64,000 nucleotides of DNA from Carboxylicivirga mesophila (GTDB taxonomy: Bacteria; Bacteroidota; Bacteroidia; Bacteroidales; Marinilabiliaceae), in NCBI RefSeq assembly GCF_018271975.1, contig NZ_JAGUCN010000019.1, positions 1-64,000 on the forward strand, written 5' to 3'. A program made the translations under genes and the position numbers. Each line of letters starts with the position of its first letter. The stretch's first letter is position 1. The notes below the pieces were generated by a model. The model worked only from the letters and a program-made list of their open reading frames with translations. It was not told where the DNA came from and searched no databases. Positions 19,042 to 28,045 of this stretch are shown piece after piece.

Positions 19042-22000
19042 CTACAACTCCTTAATTCTAATGTTTCTAAAAAAGACCTCAGAACCATGGCCTAAAAAGC
19101 CAATATGCCCTTTTGTACGCTTAAGTCCCGGATGATCTTTCCCATCCAAAGTACCATTGGATGATGCTTCAGCAATATCACCATCCACAATTACTTCACC
19201 GTTCAATATTACTTTTACTTTGTTACCTTTTACAATCACTTCTTCAGTATTCCATTCTCCAACGGGCTTTAAGTAACCTCTTTTGGCAGCTATAACACCA
19301 TAAACCGAACCATGATACTGGTAAGGCTGCAGCTTAGCATAGACAGGAGCCGTATTATCCAGAATCTGCAACTCCATCCCCACATAGGCTGCATCTCCTT
19401 CCAATGGTGCCCTGATACCCAATCCATTATTAGCCCCAGGTGTTAGTTTAAATTCAAAGCGGTAAATAAAATCAGCATATTCCTTTTCGGTGTATAAATT
19501 ACCATGGCCTCCATTCTTTGGTTTTATTACAATCTCGCTATTCTCAACCAGGTAATCCGTTTTATTACCAACCCAGCCATTCAGGTCGGTCCCATTGAAT
19601 AAGGCTACAAACCCATCAGCTTTTTCTTCTTCAGTCAGGTTAAAACCGGCCACATCCAGCTCCCTAATGTACACATCCCGAAAGGCCAGGTCGGTACCAT
19701 GAGCCTGCAACTCAATTGGACCGGAGGCAAAAATAGGTAGTGAACGATCCCAGTAGTTTTCCATCACCACATTATCAACTACCAGCTGTCCATTCAGGTA
19801 TACCGTTACGCGTTCGCCAACCATGCGAATCCTAAAGGTATTCCATTCACCAATTGGATTATCTGCCACTAATAATGGCTTGCTTTCATGCTTCTGGTTA
19901 TTGTACAGTCCACCAGAGCCAACCTGTGCCCCAACATCAACCCGTGAAGTATCCCATACCTGCACCTGAGGCGTTCCTCGCAGATAAATACCACTGTCGC
20001 CATGCTTCGTTATTCGCCAATCAACTATCATTTCAAAGTCACTGTACTCTTTCACCGAACACAAATTATGACCTTTACCATTAAACACGATATGCCCATT
20101 CTTCACCGACCAGTTCTGAGCCATCTTCTTATCGGCTTCCTTTTGTAACTGACTAAGTTTATAAGGAGATAACTTCTTAAGCTTAATCGGATTGTCAACA
20201 AACCCTTGCCAGCCACTCAGGTCTGTGCCATTAAACATTGACACATAGCCTTTATCAGTCGTCATAGAAGCCAGATAAGTCTCAATATCAATTTTTAAAT
20301 ACTGGCTATCAGGACCTGTTATCAGTGGAAGAGCTTTCATTAAACCATCCCTGATGATGTTACCATCCAAGCCATTTCGTTTCCCTGCATCATGCATAGC
20401 CACTTTCACCAAAGCATTGGCTGCTTCATTTTTCAAGGCACTATCATCAAGATAAGTTGACAAGTAGATGAACGTCAGATAGGTCTTAACTGATGACAAG
20501 GCATTCAGCACCTCTTTTTTCTCTGCATTTCCTTTTGCCAGAGGCATTACCTTGCGCATTAACAACAGTTTTTGATCATCGGGCAATTGCGATGATGCAA
20601 CTTTACTAACATAGCCACTGAATGCCTTTTTGTATGTTTTGTCAGATGACGCCCCTTCGACAATGGAGTACAAAGCAGGCAATGCAGCTGTTCCGCTCCA
20701 TTGTACCAAAGCCTCCAATGCTGCTGGTGAGTGTTCATTTTGATAAGCCTTATACACCAATTGAACAGCTTCCTTGCCACCTATCGCGCTGTACACCGGA
20801 ATAAACTTATTGAACTCATCATACTTAGCCGCCTCAAATATTTTATTCTTTGCTACCTCTTTCTTTTCCGTTTGCTCGTAAGCAGCAACAATGGCTTTAG
20901 CAATTAGCTCACTATCCTCAGATGCTTTTACGCCTTGAAATAATGCTAATAAAGCTTCCAGATCCTTTTCTCCCGAAACTGAGGCCAAATTTTGCAATGC
21001 CACACTGCTTTGCTCACCTCCCTCTTTGACTATATCCATCATCTTATCAAATGCACCTTTATACTGTTTGGCACCCCAAATGTCCATTAACACAGCTTGC
21101 CCCACTACCGGAACCTGATTAAAAATGTTTAAAGTCTGCTCAACATTGTTTTTACTAACACTTAATAACAGCGCCTGTCTGGCTGCCTCCACATCCGCCT
21201 TAGCCGTATGGTTTGCCAGAAAATCAAGAATTACAGTAATACCTTCTTCCCCGTTGAGAATTGCATAACAAATGAGTGCCTCCTGACGAACACCGCCATC
21301 CTTTGAATTTACCAACACCTCAACAGATGTAGCATCAGTTGCCTTTCCAGTCTGTGATACCAGGTAGAGAATTTCTTTTTGCACTTCCGGTGATTTTCTG
21401 CGTTGCATTTGCTTAACCCATGGTTCCAAAGGTGTCTTCTGTCGAATAGATTCTTCAATAGCTGCTCCTCTATAAACCTTATCCTTACTCTTTAATGCTC
21501 CTAACAGGAGAGCATTCGTTTGAGCCATATCGCTCAGCTCGCACATCAGTATCAACGCACCGGTTTTAACCTGCACGGTCGATGTTTTTTTATTAATTGT
21601 TGTAGCTATCTGCATAGCTTTTACAGGATCTGTTGATGCTATTTGCTCAACATAGTCAAGTAATGCAAAAACAGCCTGGTTAGCTGAAGGATTGTAACTT
21701 GCTACTTTGGCTTCCTGCATTATCAATTCTTCTGAAGCTTCGCACGGCATACTTGCCAAAGCACGTAAAACATCTGCTTTAAGCTCGGTTGTTCCATTCG
21801 GATATAAACCAGCTAATTGACTGGCATAGCTAACATCATTACATTGCCCCAGAGCTTTAACCAAACTAAGTTGAGCGGAACTTCCTGCATTTCTTAAAGC
21901 CTCAGAAAAGTACTGAGCCGACTTAGAAGCATCTGATAATAGCATGCTTTTAACGGCTGGCTCCCTCAGCACATCATCACTTAAATAGCTGCTTAAAGCT

Positions 22001-22419
22001 TGTACACATTCCGAAGAACCAACAAATTCCAGTTGACGAATAAAAAAGGCTTTCACCTCATTGGTTGTTGACTGTTCAATCATTTTCAATAACTGATGTT
22101 CCCATTCTTTGGACGCGTTCTTCTCCAATGATTGGCTGATATACTTAGAGTAACTCTCAACAGCAAAGCGGGCTTTGGTATCATCACCGGTGCCCGGTTC
22201 CACTATTTGCAGACAAATTAACTCACGAACATCAGGTCCCAACTGCAACATGTCTTTCATTAGCTTATCGCGATAAGCCATATTATTGACTGGCATCTGC
22301 ACCAGCAGGTCGGCCACCTTGGTATCAACAGTTCGATTTATTTGAGATTGCGCTGATGTTATCACCAATAACATCAACAAAAGATTAAGTATTCTTTTAT
22401 ATAAGTACATAAAATTCAT
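19042..22419 (-). CDS. HEAT-repeat protein with two C-terminal DUF1080 domains
   Basis: An exported protein of 1125 residues with a signal peptide (residues about 4-25). Residues about 30-710 are helical repeats of the HEAT/armadillo kind, seen as regularly spaced Ala/Leu-rich helices (for example SVALQNLASVSGEKDLEALLAL). Two DUF1080 (3-keto-disaccharide/3-keto-glycoside hydrolase-like) domains follow, each with the family opening: YVSMFNGTDLSGWQG at about 720 and FVALFNGTDLNGWVG at about 930. Other family marks are HGDSGIYLRG and NNGLGIRAP, the WNTFRIRM/WNTEEVIV strands, and IELQAHGTDLAFRDVYIREL at the end of the first. It lies 13 bp downstream of an exported oxidoreductase gene, which fits oxidation of a glycoside at C3 followed by cleavage by the DUF1080 domain. 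That role is inferred. Confidence 0.85.
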   Translation of the reverse strand: MNFMYLYKRILNLLLMLLVITSAQSQINRTVDTKVADLLVQMPVNNMAYRDKLMKDMLQLGPDVRELICLQIVEPGTGDDTKARFAVESYSKYISQSLEKNASKEWEHQLLKMIEQSTTNEVKAFFIRQLEFVGSSECVQALSSYLSDDVLREPAVKSMLLSDASKSAQYFSEALRNAGSSAQLSLVKALGQCNDVSYASQLAGLYPNGTTELKADVLRALASMPCEASEELIMQEAKVASYNPSANQAVFALLDYVEQIASTDPVKAMQIATTINKKTSTVQVKTGALILMCELSDMAQTNALLLGALKSKDKVYRGAAIEESIRQKTPLEPWVKQMQRRKSPEVQKEILYLVSQTGKATDATSVEVLVNSKDGGVRQEALICYAILNGEEGITVILDFLANHTAKADVEAARQALLLSVSKNNVEQTLNIFNQVPVVGQAVLMDIWGAKQYKGAFDKMMDIVKEGGEQSSVALQNLASVSGEKDLEALLALFQGVKASEDSELIAKAIVAAYEQTEKKEVAKNKIFEAAKYDEFNKFIPVYSAIGGKEAVQLVYKAYQNEHSPAALEALVQWSGTAALPALYSIVEGASSDKTYKKAFSGYVSKVASSQLPDDQKLLLMRKVMPLAKGNAEKKEVLNALSSVKTYLTFIYLSTYLDDSALKNEAANALVKVAMHDAGKRNGLDGNIIRDGLMKALPLITGPDSQYLKIDIETYLASMTTDKGYVSMFNGTDLSGWQGFVDNPIKLKKLSPYKLSQLQKEADKKMAQNWSVKNGHIVFNGKGHNLCSVKEYSDFEMIVDWRITKHGDSGIYLRGTPQVQVWDTSRVDVGAQVGSGGLYNNQKHESKPLLVADNPIGEWNTFRIRMVGERVTVYLNGQLVVDNVVMENYWDRSLPIFASGPIELQAHGTDLAFRDVYIRELDVAGFNLTEEEKADGFVALFNGTDLNGWVGNKTDYLVENSEIVIKPKNGGHGNLYTEKEYADFIYRFEFKLTPGANNGLGIRAPLEGDAAYVGMELQILDNTAPVYAKLQPYQYHGSVYGVIAAKRGYLKPVGEWNTEEVIVKGNKVKVILNGEVIVDGDIAEASSNGTLDGKDHPGLKRTKGHIGFLGHGSEVFFRNIRIKEL

Positions 22420-22432
22420 TGTTTAAGGTTGA

Positions 22433-23749
22433 TTAGATGCTCCAGTTGCCACGCATAGGTTGATTCAACAGACGATTTGCTCCATCGTCATTAATGAACT
22501 CCTGCTTTACCGGATCAAAGTGTAAAGTTCGTCCAAGTCGTAATGCCACTATTCCCATGTTTACAATGGTACAAGAGCGATGACCGTTTTCTTCGTTAAG
22601 TGCGAACTTTTTACGCGTGCGCACCGACTCATGGAACGATGTAATCTGTGGCTCCGGATCCGGCATGGAATCAATGATACCTTTCAAATTCGGAATGGTT
22701 GAACGGAAACCTTTGTATATCTTACCTTTGGGTCCTTCAATATATGCAGCATCCTGATCTTTGTTTTCGCCATCCAGAATTATCTGGCAACCATCTGCAT
22801 AGGTATAGGTAATTTTTCGCCAGGTACCTACTGCATCCGGGTGTTGCTGGGGAGCATCCACCTCTACCTTAACCGGACTGGTGTCATCTTTACCCAGAAT
22901 GTATTGCACCGGATCGATATAATGCTGGCCCATATCACCCAAACCACCACCATCATAATCCCAATAACCACGGAACTTTGTATGTACCCGGCGAGAATTA
23001 TAAGGTTTAGCCGGAGCTGGTCCTAACCACATATTATAATCCAATGTCTCCGGCACTGGTTGCGGAGGCAAATTATGCTCACCTTGCCAATAGAACTTCC
23101 AGTTATATCCGGTTACGCCACTGATGGTTACTTTTAACGGCCATCCTAATACACCACTATCAATAGCCTTCTTAAGGGGTTTAACAGTGGTTCCTAATCC
23201 ATAGAAATTATCTTTAAACCGAAACCATGTATTTAGTCGAAACATACTGCCGCTCTTCCTCACAGCCTCAACTACTTTTATCCCCTCCCCAATGGTACGG
23301 GTCATGGGTTTCTCACACCATATATCTTTACCTGCCTCTGCTGCCATAACCGACATAATACCATGCCAGTGAGGAGGCGTGGCAATATGAACAACATCAA
23401 CATCTTTTTGCTGTAACAAATCCCTAAAATCGGTATAAGCTGGTATACCTTTACCAACTTTATCAATTGCTCTTTTAAGATGATTCTGATCAACATCACA
23501 AATAGCAACCAAGCGGCCTTCCCTTGTAAGGTGATGACCATAACCAATACCTCCCATTCCAATGATGGCCTTGGTAATTTGATCACTCGGAGCCGTGTAA
23601 CCTGGTCCGCCTAACACATGTCGCGGAACAATCGTAAGAGCAGTCAATCCAAGCAATCCTTTTTTTAGAAAATCTCTCCTTTGAATTCCATTTTTATCAC
23701 CCTGCTGTTCTTCAGAACAACAAGTGATTTCTTTTTTATTTTCCTTCAT
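22433..23749 (-). CDS. Exported Gfo/Idh/MocA-family oxidoreductase (second copy)
   Basis: About 438 residues. The ATG at 23749 is chosen over the TTG at 23785. A twin-arginine signal is visible (QRRDFLKKGLLGLTALTIV), so the enzyme is probably folded before export. The Rossmann motif is IIGMGGIGYGHHL and the cofactor-contact motif is DIWCEKPMTRT, with the typical CEKP. The substrate half has GYWDYDGGGLGDMGQHYIDPVQYILG, whose DxGQH motif is the usual active-site His of this family. It is first in a two-gene operon with the HEAT-DUF1080 protein 13 bp downstream. It is only distantly similar to the oxidoreductase encoded at 17206. Confidence 0.9.
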   Translation of the reverse strand: MKENKKEITCCSEEQQGDKNGIQRRDFLKKGLLGLTALTIVPRHVLGGPGYTAPSDQITKAIIGMGGIGYGHHLTREGRLVAICDVDQNHLKRAIDKVGKGIPAYTDFRDLLQQKDVDVVHIATPPHWHGIMSVMAAEAGKDIWCEKPMTRTIGEGIKVVEAVRKSGSMFRLNTWFRFKDNFYGLGTTVKPLKKAIDSGVLGWPLKVTISGVTGYNWKFYWQGEHNLPPQPVPETLDYNMWLGPAPAKPYNSRRVHTKFRGYWDYDGGGLGDMGQHYIDPVQYILGKDDTSPVKVEVDAPQQHPDAVGTWRKITYTYADGCQIILDGENKDQDAAYIEGPKGKIYKGFRSTIPNLKGIIDSMPDPEPQITSFHESVRTRKKFALNEENGHRSCTIVNMGIVALRLGRTLHFDPVKQEFINDDGANRLLNQPMRGNWSI

Positions 23750-23938
23750 TAGATCTGAATTATGATATAATTTCCAATTATTCAATGATATGACTTCAGA
23801 TCAAAACTACTTAGCTACAGGGTATTTAGAGGGGTAACAAGCTGAGTAACGCCCTTTATTAACCGTCAGAAATATTTCGATTATTAACTTTTTCTCAAAC
23901 AAAGAGAAATAGTTACTTTGCAATCAAAGAACAACAAT

Positions 23939-24754
23939 ATGATTTGCTATCCCAACGCTAAAATAAATATAGGGCTTAATGTGGTTGAAAAAAGGCCTGA
24001 TGGCTACCACAACCTTGAAACCGTATTTTTCCCTATTCCATTAAGCGATGCTCTTGAGGCTGTCCGTAACACAGAAAGTAGTGAACAATACCAATTTAGT
24101 TCCTCTGGGATTGAAGTTGACGCTGCTCCAGAGGATAATATTTGCATAAAAGCTTATGAATTACTAAGAGCAAGATACGAACTGCCAGCATTAAAAATTC
24201 ATCTGCACAAAATGATACCTTTTGGTGCTGGATTAGGAGGTGGATCGGCTGATGGCGCATTCATGCTTAATCTACTGAACAAAGAGTTTAACCTTAATGC
24301 TAAGGAAGAAGAGCTTCTTGAATTGGCTGCCCATCTAGGAGCTGACTGTGCTTTTTTTATCAAAAATAAACCTTCGTATGCCACCGGAATTGGCAATATA
24401 CTACAAGACGTTGAATTGGATTTAAGCGATTATTACATTGCTCTTATAAAGCCACCTATTCACGTTTCCACGCCGGATGCTTACAGAGGTATCATTCCAA
24501 CTCCTTCATCGCATTCGTTAACCGATTTAATTCAGCTCCCGGTTGAACAATGGAAACACCATATTAAAAACGACTTTGAGCAATCGGTTTTTGCCAAATA
24601 TCCGGAGATTGGCAAAATAAAAATGGAACTCTATGAAGCTGGTGCCAGTTATGCCTGCATGAGCGGAAGCGGTTCCAGTGTCTTTGGATTGTTTAAGACA
24701 GAACCTTCTTTGAATATGCCGCCATCCTATTTTACCTGGATAAAAAAGCTATAA
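23939..24754 (+). CDS. ispE: 4-diphosphocytidyl-2-C-methyl-D-erythritol kinase
   Basis: About 271 residues. A GHMP-family kinase of the MEP isoprenoid pathway that phosphorylates the 2-hydroxyl of CDP-methylerythritol. Diagnostic segments are PNAKINIGLNVVEKRPDGYHNLETVF at the N-terminus, the ATP-binding loop PFGAGLGGGSADGAFML, GADCAFFIKNKPSYATGIG in the middle, and the terminal CMSGSGSSVFGLF. The start is the ATG at 23939 (MICYPNAK), not the TTG at 23918. A TTACTTTG box about 20 bp upstream is an imperfect promoter -7 match. It is divergent from the oxidoreductase operon and ends at a bidirectional terminator. Confidence 0.96.
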   Translation: MICYPNAKINIGLNVVEKRPDGYHNLETVFFPIPLSDALEAVRNTESSEQYQFSSSGIEVDAAPEDNICIKAYELLRARYELPALKIHLHKMIPFGAGLGGGSADGAFMLNLLNKEFNLNAKEEELLELAAHLGADCAFFIKNKPSYATGIGNILQDVELDLSDYYIALIKPPIHVSTPDAYRGIIPTPSSHSLTDLIQLPVEQWKHHIKNDFEQSVFAKYPEIGKIKMELYEAGASYACMSGSGSSVFGLFKTEPSLNMPPSYFTWIKKL

Positions 24755-24758
24755 AGTA

Positions 24759-24783
24759 AAAGGGCTGCAAATTGCAGCCCTTT
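24759..24783. terminator. Bidirectional terminator between ispE and the biotin carrier gene
   Basis: Twelve-base stem AAAGGGCTGCAA/TTGCAGCCCTTT with a one-base centre. It ends 3 bp from the stop codon of the convergent biotin carrier gene, and serves both strands. Confidence 0.88.
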
Positions 24784-24786
24784 CTC

Positions 24787-25110
24787 TTATTCTATCACCA
24801 CCATTAAGTGGTTCTTCGGAATTCTATCACCTTGTGACACTTTTATTGAAACAACCTTGCCATCGTGTGGCATGGTAATCTGGTTACGCATCTTCATGGC
24901 TTCCAGAATCAAAAGTGATTCACCTTCTTTCAATGATTGACCTTCTTTCACAAACACCTCACAAATTGTTCCAGGAATGTAGGACAATATGTGGTTTGGA
25001 TTTGGCGCCTCATATTTTATACGATTTTCGAATTTCTTGGTGAGTTTTGTCTTATACTTCATGCTAAGTATAGCAAAATCAACCAATCCTTCTGTTTTCT
25101 GTGTACTCAT
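24787..25110 (-). CDS. Biotin carboxyl carrier protein of an acyl-CoA carboxylase/decarboxylase
   Basis: A 107-residue protein with a biotinyl-lipoyl domain (residues about 35-107). The biotinylation lysine is in the canonical EAMKM motif. Further family marks are SYIPGTICEVFVKEGQSLKEG and MPHDGKVVSIKVSQGDRI. It follows the carboxyltransferase gene by 11 bp on the same strand, so it presumably carries the carboxyl group for that enzyme. The N-terminal 35 residues look unrelated and may dock to the carboxyltransferase. Confidence 0.92.
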   Translation of the reverse strand: MSTQKTEGLVDFAILSMKYKTKLTKKFENRIKYEAPNPNHILSYIPGTICEVFVKEGQSLKEGESLLILEAMKMRNQITMPHDGKVVSIKVSQGDRIPKNHLMVVIE

Positions 25111-25121
25111 ATGCGCAACTA

Positions 25122-26666
25122 TTAAAATGGAGGAATACCATGCTTTTTAGCAGGACGATGATCATCTTTACCGGCCGATACCTCAATGGCATGCAGCAAT
25201 AAAGCACGTGTTTCGCTTGGCTCAATTACCGAGTCAATGTAACCCTTAGCAGCAGCGACATATGGATTAGCAAACTTCTCTTTGTACTCTTCCACCTTGA
25301 TGGCACGCATCGCATCTTTATCCTCAGCTTCATCAATATCTTTCTTGAAGATGATGTTAGCCGCACCTTCTGGTCCCATAACAGCAATCTCAGCCATTGG
25401 CCATGCAAACATAAAGTCTGCACCCAGGTGACGTGAGTTCATGGCGATATAACCACCACCATATGCTTTACGAAGAATAACCGTTACTTTAGGTACAGTT
25501 GCCTCTGAGTATGCATACAGTACTTTCGCTCCGTGACGAATTACACCGGCATGCTCCTGGTCTACACCTGGCAAGTAACCTGGCATATCCTCAAGAGTGA
25601 TAATAGGCACATTAAAGGCATCACAGAAACGGATGAATCGAGCCGCCTTATCTGAGCTGTCACAATCAAGTACACCGGCCAATACCATTGGCTGGTTGGC
25701 TACAAAACCAACTGTTTCGCCGTTTAAGCGACCAAATCCAATGACAATGTTCGCAGCCCAAAGTTCCTGAATCTCGAAGAAATCAGAATCATCAACAATA
25801 GCTTTGATAACATCACGAACATCGTAAGGTGTTTTAGGATCAGAAGGAATAATATCTTCGATCTTACCTTTGAATTTAGGTGGTTTTGGAGGGAAAGCCT
25901 TTGCTTTCTTACTGTTATTCCAAGGAATAAAGGTAATCAGTTTCTTAATCTGCTCGAAACATTCAGCTTCGCTGTTTGAGAAAAAGTGAGCATTACCAGT
26001 AGTTTCAGCGTGTACACGTGCACCACCCAAATCTTCCATCGAGATTTTTTCACCAAGCACTGATTCAATTACGCCTGGTCCGGTAATAAACATCTTAGAA
26101 ATATTCTCAACTACAAAAACGAAGTCTGTCAATGCTGGAGAGTATACTGCACCACCCGCACATGGACCCAAGATAACCGACAGCTGAGGTATAACACCTG
26201 AAGCTAAAGTGTTACGGTAGAAAATCTCACCGTATCCGGCTAAAGAGTTCACACCTTCCTGAATACGAGCACCACCTGAATCGTTAATACCGATCAAAGG
26301 CACACGCATTTTGAGAGCGTGATCCATGATTTTTGTGATTTTACGGGCATGCATTAATCCTAATGATCCCCCGGCTACAGTGAAATCCTGAGCAAAGATA
26401 CAGATAGGTGCACCATAAATGGTACCTGTACCGATAATTACCCCATCACCATGCAACTGCTTTTTGTCCATTCCGAAGTCACGAGCTGTGTGCTCAACAA
26501 AAAGGTCGTATTCGGTGAAAGAATCTTTATCAACGAGTGCAAGGATTCGTTCGCGAGCCGTCATTTTACCCATGGCTGCTTGCTTTTCAATGGCTTTGTC
26601 GCCACCACCCTTTTGCACTTGTTCCTTTCTTTTCCGAAGGTCAAGGATGTGTTTTTTCAATGACAT
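25122..26666 (-). CDS. Acyl-CoA carboxylase carboxyltransferase (propionyl-/methylmalonyl-CoA type)
   Basis: A 514-residue carboxyltransferase beta-type subunit of the PccB/MmdA family. It moves a carboxyl group between biotin and propionyl-CoA/methylmalonyl-CoA. Family motifs are MTARERILALVDKDSF, the oxyanion segment INDSGGARIQEGVNSLAGYGEIF, GPCAGGAVYSPALTDFVFVV, LEDMPGYLPGVDQEHAGVIRHGAK and KAYGGGYIAMNSRHLGADF. Only the biotin carrier follows it; no biotin carboxylase or membrane sodium-pump subunit (OadB/OadG type) lies in the window. It may be either the succinate-pathway decarboxylase or a carboxylase with the biotin carboxylase encoded elsewhere. Confidence 0.93.
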   Translation of the reverse strand: MSLKKHILDLRKRKEQVQKGGGDKAIEKQAAMGKMTARERILALVDKDSFTEYDLFVEHTARDFGMDKKQLHGDGVIIGTGTIYGAPICIFAQDFTVAGGSLGLMHARKITKIMDHALKMRVPLIGINDSGGARIQEGVNSLAGYGEIFYRNTLASGVIPQLSVILGPCAGGAVYSPALTDFVFVVENISKMFITGPGVIESVLGEKISMEDLGGARVHAETTGNAHFFSNSEAECFEQIKKLITFIPWNNSKKAKAFPPKPPKFKGKIEDIIPSDPKTPYDVRDVIKAIVDDSDFFEIQELWAANIVIGFGRLNGETVGFVANQPMVLAGVLDCDSSDKAARFIRFCDAFNVPIITLEDMPGYLPGVDQEHAGVIRHGAKVLYAYSEATVPKVTVILRKAYGGGYIAMNSRHLGADFMFAWPMAEIAVMGPEGAANIIFKKDIDEAEDKDAMRAIKVEEYKEKFANPYVAAAKGYIDSVIEPSETRALLLHAIEVSAGKDDHRPAKKHGIPPF

Positions 26667-26837
26667 AATCCAAAAATTTGATTTAACCTCTATTAATCAA
26701 AATATTAATTTAGCATCCTGATTAATAATTTTTCAGAGTGCATAATTACTAATTTATTTTTTTTAACAAAAGGAATAAAGTAAGATAGTACGCTTTTCAA
26801 CAACGGAACAACCTGTGCAAATAGTCAGTTTCTTAGA

Positions 26838-27920
26838 CTATTTAGGCGCCCTCATGTACAAATAAAATCCTATGGCAGCAAAAACAATATTGGGTAACCA
26901 TACAGCCAACATTGGATTCATATTACCATTTACGGCAAAGGTGGTTGAAATTGTCATGAACAAAATATACGAAAAACTCAACGCAATACCAACTCCAATG
27001 TGCAGCCCCATACCGCCCCGCACTTTACGCGATGCCAATGACACCCCAATTAGGGTTAGAATAAAGGCGCTGAAGGGTGATGCCACCCGCTTATATTTCT
27101 CAATAAGAAACTCCTCAAGATTTCCCACGCCGCGCGCTCGCTGCTCATCAATATAATTATCCAATTCGGTATTGGTCATCATCTCAAAATACTTGCGCTC
27201 TTCCTGAAAGTCTTTAGGTGTTACATTGGCAATCAGGGTATCCATTTTGGAACCGCTGCTTATCTTATGCTCTACCCCATCGGTAAACTCGCGTAGCACA
27301 TAGTTCCTAAGCTGCCATTTACCCGAAGTAGTATCGTATTTGGCATAACGGGCTGATAACTTGGATACCAATTCTTTTTCGTCGTATTTTTCCATCGAAA
27401 AGTGATCGCCATTCCCGCTATAAGCCCGGTACTTATCCAGGTAAACAAACACACCCGGTTCTATTTGCATATGAATCTTGTCTAGCCCTTTGGCTTTCCT
27501 GTTTTTAACATAGACATTTTCAAACTGTATACGAGTTTGGTTGGCCGGCGGAATTACATAGCCACCCAACAGAAAAGAGAACAACCCAATGATAGCAGCT
27601 CCCAGAAAATAGGGGAACATCATACGCCGGAAGCTAACGCCACTCGACAAAATGGCAATAATCTCTGTTTGATAGGCCATCTTTGAAGTGAAAAAGATAA
27701 CCGCAATAAATACAAATAGCGGGGTAAACAGGTTGGCAAAATAGGGGATAAAATTCTTATAATAATCAAGCACAATCGCCTTTAAAGGAGCCCCGTGTTC
27801 AAAGAAATTATCAATCTTTTCGGTGACATCAAACACCACTGATATACTAATTATCAACAGTATGGCAAAAAAGAATGTCCCTAAAAATTTCCTAAGTATA
27901 TAAAGATCAAGTTTTTTCAA
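26838..27920 (-). CDS. LptF/LptG-family lipopolysaccharide export permease
   Basis: A 360-residue YjgP/YjgQ-family permease. LptF and LptG form the membrane part of the ABC transporter that extracts lipopolysaccharide from the inner membrane. There are three hydrophobic segments near the N-terminus (about residues 12-34, 50-75, 100-122) and three near the C-terminus (about 275-355), flanking a periplasmic beta-jellyroll region. The opening KKLDLYILRKFLGTFFFAILLI is typical. The start seems to be TTG at 27920, with no ATG in frame close upstream. Whether this is LptF or LptG is not resolved. Confidence 0.9.
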   Translation of the reverse strand: MKKLDLYILRKFLGTFFFAILLIISISVVFDVTEKIDNFFEHGAPLKAIVLDYYKNFIPYFANLFTPLFVFIAVIFFTSKMAYQTEIIAILSSGVSFRRMMFPYFLGAAIIGLFSFLLGGYVIPPANQTRIQFENVYVKNRKAKGLDKIHMQIEPGVFVYLDKYRAYSGNGDHFSMEKYDEKELVSKLSARYAKYDTTSGKWQLRNYVLREFTDGVEHKISSGSKMDTLIANVTPKDFQEERKYFEMMTNTELDNYIDEQRARGVGNLEEFLIEKYKRVASPFSAFILTLIGVSLASRKVRGGMGLHIGVGIALSFSYILFMTISTTFAVNGNMNPMLAVWLPNIVFAAIGFYLYMRAPK

Positions 27921-28045
27921 AACTTTCTGTTTAAGTTTAGTGAAGCCTGCTACAAAAGAACGAAAAAATAGTTACAAGCTAAATAGTAAAACTTCAATCA
28001 CTCCTTTGTTATAGACAACTAATAGCTCTTGCACACTCATTACCA

